Counted from the stretch's first letter, positions 45,943-56,687 are shown. The stretch is 64,000 nt of DNA from Pontibacillus sp. HMF3514 (GCF_009858175.1 NZ_CP047393.1:1736001-1800000); one strand, 5' to 3'. Made by a program: numbers and translations. The notes: a model not told the origin generated them from the letters alone.

Positions 45943-46605
45943 ATGAAGAAACAGATTGTATTATGGATAACTGTACTACTTATGTTGTGCTTTCTTCCAT
46001 TACATACATCCAACGCCTCGACTACAGACCCAAGTGCAAAAGAATGTATAGAGAATCCTGATAAGGCAGGGTGTAATGATGGAGAAGAGGACCAAGGATC
46101 TTCTTCTCCTTTAAACCAATCGGCTCAAGAAGAGTCACCATCATTAGCTTGGAACATCGTGAAGCTCGTTTTAGCTCTTGCTTTTATTATCGTCCTTATT
46201 TATGGACTTCTTAAATTTGTAAATAAGCGAAATCAAATGTTCAGTAATGTCCGCGCCATGCAAAACTTAGGAGGTATTTCCTTAGGACAACATAAATCTA
46301 TGCAACTAGTAAGAATAGGTGACCGCTATTATGTAGTTGGTGTAGGTGACAATGTAGAACTGTTAACAGAAATAGAGGATGAGAAAACCATTCAAGAATT
46401 ATCAAATTCTTCAGAAGGTGAAGCATATAACCCTGGTGCACGTTTAGCTTCACTCCTATCAAAAAACAAGAAACAAACATCTCAAGAATCTGACTCATCC
46501 ATTCAGTTTCAGCAGTTGTTCCAGTCAGAGCTAAAGTCGTTAAAACAAAAACGAGAAAAATTCATAGAGAAGCAACAACAAAAGAAAGAGGATTCAGATG
46601 AATGA
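45943..46605 (+). CDS. fliO: Flagellar biosynthesis protein FliO (FliZ)
   Basis: Helps stabilise FliP during export-gate assembly. The 220-residue protein has a cleavable signal peptide (about 1-24), an acidic extracellular region with two Cys, one transmembrane segment (about 67-88) and a cytoplasmic SpoA-like domain (NLGGISLGQHKSMQLVRIGDRYYVVGV). Overlaps fliP by 8 bases. Confidence 0.92.
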   Translation: MKKQIVLWITVLLMLCFLPLHTSNASTTDPSAKECIENPDKAGCNDGEEDQGSSSPLNQSAQEESPSLAWNIVKLVLALAFIIVLIYGLLKFVNKRNQMFSNVRAMQNLGGISLGQHKSMQLVRIGDRYYVVGVGDNVELLTEIEDEKTIQELSNSSEGEAYNPGARLASLLSKNKKQTSQESDSSIQFQQLFQSELKSLKQKREKFIEKQQQKKEDSDE

Positions 46606-47263
46606 ATTTATAGACATTTTTTCAAATTCAGATCCAACAAATATTTCGACATCTATCAAGCTTTTGTTGTTATTAACGATTCTTTCTCTAGCACCAAGTA
46701 TATTAATCTTAATGACAAGCTTTACTCGAATTTTAATTGTACTATCGTTTGTACGTACTTCATTAGCAACACAAACGATGCCACCTAACCAAGTGCTAAT
46801 TGGTCTAGCCTTGTTTATTACTTTTTTTGTGATGGCACCTACGTTACAAGAAGTTAATCAAGAAGCATTGACACCGCTTTTTAATGAAGAAATTACACTA
46901 GATGAAGCCTATGAACAAGCAAGTATACCCATGAAAGATTTCATGGCCAAGCATACAAGGGAAAAAGACTTAGCTTTATTTATGAATTATGCAGGAATGG
47001 AACGGCCAAGTACGATACAAGATGTTCCACTTACAACGCTCGTTCCAGCATTCGCAATAAGTGAGCTAAAAACGGCTTTCCAAATGGGTTTTATGATCTT
47101 TATCCCATTTCTCGTCATAGATATGGCTGTTGCCAGTGTTTTAATGTCGATGGGTATGATGATGCTTCCGCCAGTTATGATTTCATTACCATTTAAAATA
47201 TTATTGTTTGTTCTTGTAGATGGATGGTATCTCATTACACAGTCATTACTCGAAGGGTTTTAG
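46598..47263 (+). CDS. fliP: Flagellar export gate protein FliP
   Basis: Core of the FliPQR export gate. 221 residues, four membrane segments, conserved LTSFTRILIVLSFVRTSLATQTMPPNQVLIGLALFITFFVM-type block and the C-terminal DMAVASVLMSMGMMMLPPVMISLPFKILLFVLVDGW signature. No long signal peptide, as in other Firmicutes. Confidence 0.97.
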   Translation: MNEFIDIFSNSDPTNISTSIKLLLLLTILSLAPSILILMTSFTRILIVLSFVRTSLATQTMPPNQVLIGLALFITFFVMAPTLQEVNQEALTPLFNEEITLDEAYEQASIPMKDFMAKHTREKDLALFMNYAGMERPSTIQDVPLTTLVPAFAISELKTAFQMGFMIFIPFLVIDMAVASVLMSMGMMMLPPVMISLPFKILLFVLVDGWYLITQSLLEGF

Positions 47264-47276
47264 GGAGGTCTGAGTC

Positions 47277-47546
47277 ATGAACAGTCAATTTGTTATCTCA
47301 CTAGCTGAAAAAGGAATTTATACTGTCCTAACTGTAACAGGGCCTCTCCTTTTGCTGGCTTTATCGGTTGGTTTGCTCGTATCGATATTCCAGGCAACAA
47401 CACAGATTCAAGAGCAAACACTAGCGTTTATACCTAAGATTGTTGCTGTATTAGCTGGCCTTGTGTTCTTCGGCCCTTGGATGTTGTCGATGATGGTTGA
47501 ATTTGCTCGTGATATTTTTATGAATCTAAACCAATTTGTAGGGTAA
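47277..47546 (+). CDS. fliQ: Flagellar export gate protein FliQ
   Basis: 89 residues, two membrane helices, with the family stretch ALSVGLLVSIFQATTQIQEQTLAFIPKI. Fills the outside of the FliP/FliR gate. Three bases separate it from fliR. Confidence 0.96.
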   Translation: MNSQFVISLAEKGIYTVLTVTGPLLLLALSVGLLVSIFQATTQIQEQTLAFIPKIVAVLAGLVFFGPWMLSMMVEFARDIFMNLNQFVG

Positions 47547-47549
47547 ATC

Positions 47550-48332
47550 ATGCTAGATATTATTAACTTGAATTCCGTGCCAGCATTTTTATTAATCTTC
47601 ATGAGAGTGACTGCATTTTTCGTAACATTACCAATCTTCTCTTATCGAAATGTGCCATCCCAGCACAAAGTTGGTTTTAGCTTTTTTTTAACATGGATTA
47701 TGTATTTCACGATAGATGTACCTGTTGTGTTATTAAATGAAACGTTTTACTTATTAATTATTAAAGAAGCTTTAGTTGGTCTGATGGTAGGTTTTATAGC
47801 TTATTTGCTTATCTCGGCTATTCAAGTGGCAGGTGGCTTTATTGATTTTCAGATGGGTTTTGCGATTGCGAATGTCATTGACCCTCAAACTGGAGCTCAA
47901 AGTCCTTTAATCGGCCAATATCTATACACCTTTACTCTATTATTTTTATTAGCCGTTAATGGCCACCATTTACTTATAGATGGCGTTTTTTATAGTTATG
48001 AAGTCATACCAATGGAACAACTATATGTACCATTCTCTAACCCAGATATGATGGATTATGTGTTACAGACGTTTAATAAAATGTTCGTCATTGCATTTCA
48101 AATGGCCATTCCGATTGTAGGATGTTTGTTTTTAGTTGATGTTGCACTAGGGATTATTGCGCGAACTGTACCCCAGTTAAACGTATTTGTAGTAGGACTT
48201 CCTTTAAAGATCCTTGTAAGCTTTATTGTTATTTTTATTTCTTTTGGAATGTTTACGATGTTAGTTCATCAATTATTCGAACTTATGCTGGTGTCTATGA
48301 GAAGTCTTATGCAACTAATGGGAGGCGCTTAA
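47550..48332 (+). CDS. fliR: Flagellar export gate protein FliR
   Basis: 260 residues with about six membrane segments; conserved FIDFQMGFAIANVIDPQTGAQSPLIGQY. Its stop abuts the flhB start, and in some species the two are fused. Confidence 0.96.
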   Translation: MLDIINLNSVPAFLLIFMRVTAFFVTLPIFSYRNVPSQHKVGFSFFLTWIMYFTIDVPVVLLNETFYLLIIKEALVGLMVGFIAYLLISAIQVAGGFIDFQMGFAIANVIDPQTGAQSPLIGQYLYTFTLLFLLAVNGHHLLIDGVFYSYEVIPMEQLYVPFSNPDMMDYVLQTFNKMFVIAFQMAIPIVGCLFLVDVALGIIARTVPQLNVFVVGLPLKILVSFIVIFISFGMFTMLVHQLFELMLVSMRSLMQLMGGA

Positions 48333-49415
48333 ATGGAATTATTACGTTTAGACCTACAGTTTTTCCAAGGTGAAAAAACTGAAGAAGCGACTCCGAAAAA
48401 GCGTGAAGACACACGAAAAAAAGGTCAGGTCCCAAAGAGTCAGGACGTTAATACAGCAATTCTATTATTTTCTGTCTTTTTGTTGCTTTTTGTTATTGGA
48501 GGTTTCCTGCGAGATCAGTTCACAGGCTTGTTTAAAAATACATTCCAAGAGTATTTAACTTGGGATTTGACACAACACAATGTACAACAAATCTTTGTAG
48601 AAGCTAGTTTTGAAATGACCAAAACATTAGCGCCTATCGCTGGTATGGCTGTAGTAGCAGGACTTGCTTCTAATCTATTACAGGTAGGGGTCATGTTTAC
48701 AGGTGAACCTTTAAAGATGGATCTTAAAAAGCTTGATCCGATACAAGGAGCCAAAAAAGTGTTCTCAGCTCGAGCCCTTGTAGAACTATTTAAATCCTTA
48801 TTGAAAATAGGATTTGTAGGAACCGTAACCTTTTCTATTCTTTGGTGGAGAAAAGGAGATATGCTGGAGATGTCTCAAAAAAGCTTGGAAAGTGCCATTG
48901 CTTTTTTTGGACAAACAACGATTATTATGGGTACCTCAGCTTCTTTGCTTTTATTGATATTATCTGTCATTGATTACACTTATCAAAAGTATGATCATGA
49001 GAAAAACATTCGAATGTCAAAACAGGATGTCAAAGATGAGCACAAAAACATGGAAGGGGACCCTCAAATTAAATCTAAGATTAAAGAAAGACAAAGACAA
49101 ATGTCTCAACAACGTATGATGAGTGAAGTTCCAGAAGCAGACGTTGTAATCACTAACCCAACGCACTATGCCATTGCGATTAAGTACGATGAGGAAAAAT
49201 CACAAGCGCCGTATGTTGTTGCAAAAGGTGTCGATTATGTTGCTCAAAAAATTAAAGAAATAGCCAAACAACATGATGTAGTCACCGTAGAAAATCGACC
49301 TTTAGCAAGAGCCTTATACGATGAGGTTGAAGTTGAAAATGCGATTGGGGAAGAATTTTATCAAGCGGTAGCTGAAATTTTAGCCTACGTTTACCGCATT
49401 CAGAAAAAAGCGTAG
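48333..49415 (+). CDS. flhB: Flagellar export switch protein FlhB
   Basis: Membrane protein that switches export from rod/hook to filament substrates. 360 residues: four membrane segments in the first ~215, then a cytoplasmic domain that autocleaves at NPTH (Asn275-Pro276). The tail APYVVAKGVDYVAQKI...EEFYQAVAEILAYVYRI is mirrored in YlqH (20536-20811). Confidence 0.97.
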   Translation: MELLRLDLQFFQGEKTEEATPKKREDTRKKGQVPKSQDVNTAILLFSVFLLLFVIGGFLRDQFTGLFKNTFQEYLTWDLTQHNVQQIFVEASFEMTKTLAPIAGMAVVAGLASNLLQVGVMFTGEPLKMDLKKLDPIQGAKKVFSARALVELFKSLLKIGFVGTVTFSILWWRKGDMLEMSQKSLESAIAFFGQTTIIMGTSASLLLLILSVIDYTYQKYDHEKNIRMSKQDVKDEHKNMEGDPQIKSKIKERQRQMSQQRMMSEVPEADVVITNPTHYAIAIKYDEEKSQAPYVVAKGVDYVAQKIKEIAKQHDVVTVENRPLARALYDEVEVENAIGEEFYQAVAEILAYVYRIQKKA

Positions 49416-49435
49416 GAAAGTAGGGAGCGTATATC

Positions 49436-51466
49436 ATGGCAGCTAGAGATCTATCGGTTTTGGTAGGCGTCATATTAATTATTGTGATGCTTGTTATACC
49501 AATGCCACCCGTCCTATTAAGTTTATTCATATTAGTTAACATATCATTGGCATTAATGGTCGCGTTAGTCGCCATGAATACAACGGAAGCTTTAGAGTTT
49601 TCCATATTCCCTTCACTCTTACTTTTGTTGACGCTGTTTCGTTTAGGGTTGAATGTTTCAACAACTCGTTCGATTTTGTCAGAAGCAGAAGCTGGTGGAG
49701 TAGTCTCGACTTTCGGAACGTTTGTAACAGGAAACAGCCCGCTTGTTGGTTTTGTTATTTTTGCTATTTTAGTTATCATTCAATTTTTAGTTATTACCAA
49801 AGGTGCAGAACGTGTTTCCGAAGTTGCGGCACGATTCACTTTAGATGCCATGCCTGGTAAGCAAATGAGTATTGATGCGGACTTAAACGCAGGACTAATT
49901 TCTGAAGTACAAGCGAAAGAACGCAGAGAAAAAATTGAAAATGAAGCGGATTTTCACGGTGCCATGGATGGTGCCAGTAAATTCGTTAAAGGTGATGCTA
50001 TTGCCGGAATTATCATTGTGTTGATTAACATTATTTTTGGTTTAATTATTGGAATGACCCAAAAAGGTATGGGTTTCGGTGAAGCCATTGATACATATAC
50101 CAAATTAACTGTAGGAGATGGCCTTACAAGTCAAATTCCCGCACTATTAATCTCGACGGCTACTGGTATTGTCGTAACGAGAGTAAATTCTGAAGGAAAT
50201 CTAGGATCTGATGTTACGAAGCAATTATTCCGCTATCCTAAACTTTTATATATTGCGGGAGCTACTATGCTTCTTTTGGGATTAACTCCGATACCGATTT
50301 TCATAACCACCATTATTGGATTAGCGATGATTGGTGCAGGCTACGCAATGTCTCGTTCAGAAGAGACCATTGATGAAACGGTTGCAGATGAAGAGGAAGA
50401 AAAGGAAAGCTCAGATATGCAATCACCTGAAAATGTGGTGAATTTGATTAGTACAGATCCAATTGAATTTGAATTTGGATATGCGCTAATCCCACTAGCC
50501 GATGCTAATCAAGGTGGGGATTTGCTAGATCGAATTGTTATGATTCGTAGACAACTAGCCATTGAGCTTGGCCTTGTCATTCCAGTGGTACGCATTCGGG
50601 ACAACATTCAATTAAATCCTAATGAATACCGTTTAAAAGTAAAAGGGAATCAAGTTGCTGCTGGTGAATTACTCCTTGACCATTACCTAGCGATGAGTCC
50701 GGGTGGGGAAGATGATGCTATAGAAGGTATTGATACTCAAGAGCCAGCCTTTGGATTACCTGCTAAATGGATTACAGAGGAAACAAAGGAAGACGCTGAG
50801 ATGTTTGGCTATACAGTGGTCGATCCTCCATCTGTTGTTTCCACTCATATCACAGAAATTATTAAGCAACACGCACACATGTTATTAGGGCGTCAGGAAA
50901 CGAAACAGTTAATCGATCATTTGCAGGAATCCTATCCGATATTAGTAGAAGAAGTTACACCTGACCCATTAAATACGGGAGAGATTCAGAAGGTCTTAGC
51001 CAAGCTTTTACGTGAGAATGTTTCCATTAAAAATCTACCTGTAATTTTTGAAACATTAGCAGACTTTGGCAAAATGACAAACGATACAGAATTATTAGCG
51101 GAATATGTAAGACAATCCTTATCAACTCAAATTACAAACCAGTTTGTTCAAGATCGTGACTCGCTTAAGGTATTAACGGTATCAGGTAAAGTTGAAAAAA
51201 CAGTAGCTGAACATATTCAACAAACGGAACACGGTAGCTATTTAGCACTCGATCCAGACTCACAGCAAGCTATCGTTCAATCCGTAGCCCAACAAGTAGA
51301 GCAATTGTCTCTTCAAGAGGACACGCCAATTGTATTATGTTCACCAGCTGTTCGAATGTATATCAAACAATTATTAGAACGATTCCTTCCACAAGTGGCC
51401 GTACTTTCTTATAACGAGTTAGAGCCAAGTGTCGAAGTACAAAGTGTTGGGGTGGTGAATATCTAA
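49436..51466 (+). CDS. flhA: Flagellar export protein FlhA
   Basis: Largest export-apparatus membrane protein; its cytoplasmic ring receives substrates and chaperones. 676 residues: about eight membrane helices (to ~310), the FHIPEP-type loop (RFTLDAMPGKQMSIDADLNAGLI), and a C-terminal domain (~340-676). Overlaps flhF by one base. Confidence 0.97.
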   Translation: MAARDLSVLVGVILIIVMLVIPMPPVLLSLFILVNISLALMVALVAMNTTEALEFSIFPSLLLLLTLFRLGLNVSTTRSILSEAEAGGVVSTFGTFVTGNSPLVGFVIFAILVIIQFLVITKGAERVSEVAARFTLDAMPGKQMSIDADLNAGLISEVQAKERREKIENEADFHGAMDGASKFVKGDAIAGIIIVLINIIFGLIIGMTQKGMGFGEAIDTYTKLTVGDGLTSQIPALLISTATGIVVTRVNSEGNLGSDVTKQLFRYPKLLYIAGATMLLLGLTPIPIFITTIIGLAMIGAGYAMSRSEETIDETVADEEEEKESSDMQSPENVVNLISTDPIEFEFGYALIPLADANQGGDLLDRIVMIRRQLAIELGLVIPVVRIRDNIQLNPNEYRLKVKGNQVAAGELLLDHYLAMSPGGEDDAIEGIDTQEPAFGLPAKWITEETKEDAEMFGYTVVDPPSVVSTHITEIIKQHAHMLLGRQETKQLIDHLQESYPILVEEVTPDPLNTGEIQKVLAKLLRENVSIKNLPVIFETLADFGKMTNDTELLAEYVRQSLSTQITNQFVQDRDSLKVLTVSGKVEKTVAEHIQQTEHGSYLALDPDSQQAIVQSVAQQVEQLSLQEDTPIVLCSPAVRMYIKQLLERFLPQVAVLSYNELEPSVEVQSVGVVNI

Positions 51467-52635
51467 TGAAAGTAAAAAAATACGTAGCACCAACCATGCC
51501 AGAGGCAATGAATAAAATACGTAAAGAACTTGGTCATGATGCTGTGATTCTAAATTCAAAAGAAATTAACCAGGGCGGATTCTTGGGATTGTTCCGTAAA
51601 AAAAATATTGAAGTAATTGCTGCGATCGATCCCCAACCAAAAGTCGAACAAAAAGAATCGCATAAAAAACCAGACAGACAGGAAAAACCGTTTCAACCAA
51701 GTGTAGTACCTAAAGCAACGCCAATCTCTTATACTCAACAAGATGAACCTAAGCCAAAACAAGATGAGAATGTTTTAAAAGAGATAAGAGAATTAAAAGA
51801 GCTTATGCAGCACCAGCCAATGTCCTCAACAGTGGCATATCCTGATGTTTTACAAGTAGTCTATCAAAACCTGATCAAACAAGAAGTTTCAGAAGAGATT
51901 AGTAATCAGTTGATGCAACCTCTTATTGAAAAGTTTTATACAACAAAAAGTAATGTGAATGAAGAGATGGTTAAGGGATGGCTTAAGGATGAAATTCGAC
52001 ATCAGGTCCAAAACATCCCATTCGGAGGCTTATCGTTTGAGAAACAATTCATTCATCTTGTTGGTCCTACAGGTGTTGGAAAGACAACCACGATTGCAAA
52101 ATTAGCTGCCGAGAGTGTGATTAAACATAAAAAGAAAGTTGCTTTTATTACAACAGATACGTTCAGGATTGCGGCCATCGATCAATTAAAAACGTATGCT
52201 AAAATCTTAGATATACCTATTGAAATAGCATACAACTTAGAGGATTATAAACAAGCTAAAGAAAAGTTCAGTGATTATGATCATGTTTTAGTGGATACCG
52301 CAGGGCGAAACTTCAGGGATCAACAGTATGTTGAAGAGCTAAAAAAGATTATTGATTTTGAAGCTGAACTAGAGACGTACCTAGCTTTATCTTTAACGAG
52401 TAAATACTCCGATATGGATGCCATTTACCAACAGTTTTCAAACGTACCTATTCAAAAACTTATTTTCACTAAGGTTGATGAAACATCGCACAGTGGTGCA
52501 ATGCTTAACATGGTGTTACAACATAAAATAGGTGTTGCTTACTTGACGGATGGTCAAAATGTACCAGATGATATAAGTGAAGCTTCGGTTGAGAAAATGA
52601 TCAGAAGGATAGTTGGTGAAACAGGTGAAACATGA
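51466..52635 (+). CDS. flhF: Flagellar biosynthesis GTPase FlhF
   Basis: SRP-type GTPase that sets flagellar position and number. 389 residues: a basic B domain (about 1-110), N domain, and the G domain [48 protein letters not shown]. Its tail overlaps flhG. Confidence 0.96.
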   Translation: MKVKKYVAPTMPEAMNKIRKELGHDAVILNSKEINQGGFLGLFRKKNIEVIAAIDPQPKVEQKESHKKPDRQEKPFQPSVVPKATPISYTQQDEPKPKQDENVLKEIRELKELMQHQPMSSTVAYPDVLQVVYQNLIKQEVSEEISNQLMQPLIEKFYTTKSNVNEEMVKGWLKDEIRHQVQNIPFGGLSFEKQFIHLVGPTGVGKTTTIAKLAAESVIKHKKKVAFITTDTFRIAAIDQLKTYAKILDIPIEIAYNLEDYKQAKEKFSDYDHVLVDTAGRNFRDQQYVEELKKIIDFEAELETYLALSLTSKYSDMDAIYQQFSNVPIQKLIFTKVDETSHSGAMLNMVLQHKIGVAYLTDGQNVPDDISEASVEKMIRRIVGETGET

Positions 52636-53491
52636 TCAGGCACAAAAGCTCCGTGAAAAATTAGATCAGCTACGAAATACATCTGAAGCGAGAACGATTG
52701 CGGTGATTAGTGGGAAAGGCGGAGTGGGAAAATCGAATTTCGCCTTGAATTTTGCCCTGTCTTTAGCAAAAAACAATAAGAAAGTCCTGTTATTTGATCT
52801 GGATATTGGCATGGGTAATATTGATATTTTACTAGGCCTTACTCCTGAACGATCTATAGTAGATATGTTCGAACAAGATATACCGATTGATGATATTATT
52901 GAACAAGGACCACAATCATTATCGTATATAGCAGCAGGATCTGGATTATCAGATATATTTCATTTTAGTGAAGAGAAGCTAGATTATTTTTATCAACAGT
53001 TGCAAAATCTAGTTCAATCCTATGACTATATATTATTTGATATGGGTGCTGGAGTAACAAATGACAGTTTGAATTTCATCTTAGCAGCAAATGAATGTTT
53101 TGTTGTTACAACGCCAGAACCGACTGCTTTAACAGATGGCTATGCCATGATTAAGCATATTACTCAAAAGCAATTTGATTTACCGCTATATCTTGTCGTA
53201 AATAAGGCCTTTTCCCAGAAAGCTGGCGAGAAAACGATGAAACGAATGCAAGATGTGGTGTCGCAATTTTTAAATAAATCCATAGAACCTCTCGGAATTT
53301 TGCCTGATGATCGAGTGGTTACGAAAGCTGTGACAAGTCAAGTGCCTTTTTTATCATATGACGAAAAAGCTAAGATAAGTCAAGCCCTTACTCATATGAC
53401 AAACCAGTATTTAGAACAAAACATTGATATTCACAAAAAGGTGCCATTCAGGTTTGTGTCTAAGCTTAAACAATTCATGCTAGAAAGGTAG
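52616..53491 (+). CDS. flhG: Flagellar number regulator FlhG (MinD-like ATPase, YlxH)
   Basis: MinD/ParA-type ATPase that activates FlhF GTPase through its N-terminal peptide. About 291 residues; deviant Walker A ISGKGGVGKSNFALN, LLFDLDIGMGN, and an N-terminal DQAQKLREKLDQLRN activator helix. Three in-frame starts exist (TTG 52613, GTG 52616, GTG 52625) inside the end of flhF; 52616 best fits the agaagg Shine-Dalgarno. Confidence 0.94.
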   Translation: MKQVKHDQAQKLREKLDQLRNTSEARTIAVISGKGGVGKSNFALNFALSLAKNNKKVLLFDLDIGMGNIDILLGLTPERSIVDMFEQDIPIDDIIEQGPQSLSYIAAGSGLSDIFHFSEEKLDYFYQQLQNLVQSYDYILFDMGAGVTNDSLNFILAANECFVVTTPEPTALTDGYAMIKHITQKQFDLPLYLVVNKAFSQKAGEKTMKRMQDVVSQFLNKSIEPLGILPDDRVVTKAVTSQVPFLSYDEKAKISQALTHMTNQYLEQNIDIHKKVPFRFVSKLKQFMLER

Positions 53492-53498
53492 GTCGATT

Positions 53499-54566
53499 AT
53501 GAAAGGAATACGCGTGTTAGTGATCGACGACTCTGCCTTTATGAGAAAGATGATTACAGACATCTTAGAACAAGATTCCAGGTTAACTGTTATTGGAACA
53601 GCCCGAAATGGTGAAGATGGTTTACGCAAAATTCGTGAACTTTCCCCAGATGTCGTGACACTTGATATTGAAATGCCTATTATGGATGGTCTCGATTGTT
53701 TACAACAAATAATGAAGGACTCTCCACTACCAGTAGTCATGTTATCAAGTTTAACCGCTCAGGGTGCTGAGAGCACAATGAAAGCAATGGAGTATGGAGC
53801 CATTGATTTTATCCAGAAACCTTCTGGTGCCATTTCTTTAGATATTGAAACGATCCAAGAAGAGATTACCAAGAAAGTATTTGAAGCAGCAAATGTAAAT
53901 GTTAAACGGTTAATAACCGTGGATAAGGAAAAGACATCAACGATTCCTATTACACCCAAGAAGACTAAACTTTTACAACAATCTTCATTGAAGAAACTTA
54001 TTGCGATTGGAGCATCGACAGGAGGACCTAGAGCATTACAAAAAGTTTTAATGCAGCTACCTGAAGACCTCCCAGCTCCAGTTTTAATTGTGCAACATAT
54101 GCCTCAAGGTTTCACGAAATCACTGGCAAACCGTTTAAATACACTGTGTCAAGTACACGTGAAAGAAGCGGAAAATGGTGAAGTTCTTCAAAAAGGTACA
54201 GTTTATATTGCGCCAGGTGATTTTCACATGACTGTTAGAAAAGTGGGGATGTCACTTGCGATTCAGTTATCTCAAACTGCTCAGAGATTGGGGCACCGTC
54301 CTTCAGTAGATGTCATGTTTGAGTCGTTATTAGGCTTAGACAACTATGAAACCTATGCCATTGTGTTAACCGGAATGGGGTCTGATGGAGCGAGAGGTTT
54401 AGAGATGCTAAAGAAGGACTCTAATCAAGTTGTAGCTCTAGCAGAGTCTAGTGCGTCATCGGTTGTTTATGGAATGCCTAAAGCAGCTTTTCAAACGAAT
54501 CAGGTGGATCATGTGGTCCATTTAAATGATGTAACAAACACCGTAATGAAATTAATAGGGGAATAA
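53499..54566 (+). CDS. cheB: Chemoreceptor glutamate methylesterase CheB
   Basis: Response-regulator-controlled methylesterase/deamidase for receptor adaptation. 355 residues: receiver domain (Asp56 in TLDIEMPIMDG), linker, and C-terminal esterase with the catalytic Ser in IGASTGGPRAL, His in VQHMPQGF and Asp in GMGSDGARG. Receives phosphate from CheA. Confidence 0.97.
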   Translation: MKGIRVLVIDDSAFMRKMITDILEQDSRLTVIGTARNGEDGLRKIRELSPDVVTLDIEMPIMDGLDCLQQIMKDSPLPVVMLSSLTAQGAESTMKAMEYGAIDFIQKPSGAISLDIETIQEEITKKVFEAANVNVKRLITVDKEKTSTIPITPKKTKLLQQSSLKKLIAIGASTGGPRALQKVLMQLPEDLPAPVLIVQHMPQGFTKSLANRLNTLCQVHVKEAENGEVLQKGTVYIAPGDFHMTVRKVGMSLAIQLSQTAQRLGHRPSVDVMFESLLGLDNYETYAIVLTGMGSDGARGLEMLKKDSNQVVALAESSASSVVYGMPKAAFQTNQVDHVVHLNDVTNTVMKLIGE

Positions 54567-54581
54567 GAGGGGTGAAGGGAA

Positions 54582-56672
54582 ATGGAAGTTAATCAGTATT
54601 TAGAAGTGTTTATTGAAGAAAGTAAAGAGAATTTATAGACTGTAAATGATTCCTTATTACAACTAGAGAAAGATCCCTCAAACTTGGATCTAGTGAGTGA
54701 GATCTTTCGTGCTGCCCACACATTAAAAGGAATGTCAGCAACAATGGGCTATCAGGATTTGGCGAATTTAACACACAAAATTGAAAACGTGTTAGACGCT
54801 GTTCGTAATCACCAAGTTGATGTTGATACAGATCTATTAGATATTGTTTTTGATTCATTAGAAGATTTAGAAGCAATGGTTACAGATATTGCTTCAGGTG
54901 GAGATGGTCAGCGTGACGTAGAAGTAGTTGTTGAGAAGTTAAACCGTATTGCGCAAGGAGAAAAGCCTGCAGATGTTCAGCAGAGTAACGATACGGTACA
55001 AGAAACGGCAGCTACAATAGCACCTGCAGAAACAGAAGTAAAAGGGATTCAAGGATTAGATGAATTTGAGTTAACAGTTCTACAAGAGTCCAATGAAAGA
55101 GGCTTCCAAAATGTACAGCTTTCTGTCTATCTACGTGAGGATTGCTTACTTAAAGCTGCAAGAGTTTATATGGTGTTTGAAGTGCTTGAACAAATTGGTG
55201 AAGTAATCAAATCTAATCCTTCTGTTGATCAATTAGAAGAAGAAGATTTTGATAATCAATTCCATGTACTCCTTGTCACTCAAGAAGAACTCTCTGAGAT
55301 TGAAAGTCGCGTTATGAAGGTTTCTGAATTAGATAAAGTTGTTGTAGAAACATTTTCTATCGATGAATATAAAACAAACCAACAAGAGAAGTTGCAAGAG
55401 CAACAGCAAGAACAACAAAAACAAGAAGAGCAAGCTCAGACAGAAAATGATCAAACAAAAAAGAAAGAAGTAAATACTTCTACACAACAGAATGAAAGTT
55501 CTCAAGAGCCTAAACAGCAACCTCAAAACAAGACCATTCGGGTTAACATTGAACGCCTAGATGTCCTAATGAATTTGTTCGAAGAGCTTGTCATTGACCG
55601 TGGACGTTTAGAACAGATCTCAAGTGATTTAAATCATAATGAATTGAATGAAACTGTAGAACGAATGTCAAGAATTTCAGGTGATTTACAAAACATCATT
55701 TTAAACATGAGAATGGTTCAAGTAGAACAGGTTTTCAATCGATTCCCGCGTATGGTACGTCAGCTTGCGAGAGACTTACATAAGAAGATCAACCTAAAAA
55801 TCTCTGGTGCGGATACAGAACTTGATCGAACAGTCATTGATGAAATCGGGGATCCTCTGGTTCACTTGATTCGAAACGCTTTAGACCATGGTATCGAAAC
55901 CCCTGAAGAACGTATAGCACAAGGGAAACCAGAAGAAGGTACATTACATCTTAAAGCCTATCAATCTGGTAATCATGTCTTTATTGAAATCTCTGATGAT
56001 GGCGGTGGAATCAATAGGGATAAGGTATTACAAAAAGCCATTGATAATAGTGTTATTACACCTGAACAAGGAGCTTCTCTTGATGATCAACAAATCTATG
56101 AATTAATCATGGAAAGCGGTTTCTCTACAGCCGATAAAATATCAGATGTTTCTGGCCGTGGTGTTGGGCTTGATGTAGTGAAAAACACGATTGAGTCATT
56201 AGGTGGATCCATCTCAATTGATTCGAAACTATATGAAGGATCAATCTTTTCAATTCAACTCCCATTAACTTTATCCATTATTTCGGTTATGTTAGTGGAA
56301 GTAGAAGATGAAAAATATGCAATCCCACTTTCATCTATCATTGAAACAGCAATCATTAAGAAAGAAGATATTATGAAAGCACACAACAAAAAAGTCATTG
56401 ATTTTAGAGGGAAAATCGTTCCTTTAGTCTCCTTAAAGGATGTATTTGAAGTTCCAGGCGAACAAGAAGAAGAAACTCATTATTCTGTAGTTATTGTTCG
56501 TAAAGGAGATAAAATGGCAGGTTTAATTGTTGATTCGTTTATTGGACAACAAGAAGTAGTGCTTAAGGCGCTTGGAAACTATTTATCTAATGTATTCGCT
56601 GTTTCCGGTGCAACCATCTTAGGAGATGGCCAAGTTGCTCTTATTGTAGATAGTAATGCATTAATTAAATAA
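54582..56672 (+). CDS. cheA: Chemotaxis histidine kinase CheA, interrupted by an in-frame amber codon
   Basis: CheA phosphorylates CheY and CheB in response to receptors. The gene starts at ATG 54582 (Shine-Dalgarno gaggggtgaagg; MEVNQYLEVFIEESKENL), but codon 19 (54636-54638) is TAG, where B. subtilis CheA has Gln. The frame is then open to 56672, giving ~696 codons: HPt domain with His46 (AAHTLKG), CheY/CheB-binding P2 region, Q/E-rich linker (~265-315), dimerisation helix, GHKL ATPase (LIRNALDHGIE, DDGGGI, SGRGVGLDVV) and CheW-like P5. In-frame TTG 54684 could restart translation but lacks a good Shine-Dalgarno and would drop the first HPt helix. A sequencing error is possible. Confidence 0.9.
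54636..54638 (+). other. Amber stop codon inside cheA
   Basis: TAG in frame at codon 19 of cheA. A single C-to-T change from CAG would explain it. Codons on both sides align with other CheA proteins without any frame change. Confidence 0.9.
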
Positions 56673-56687
56673 GTGGGAGGAGATTGC

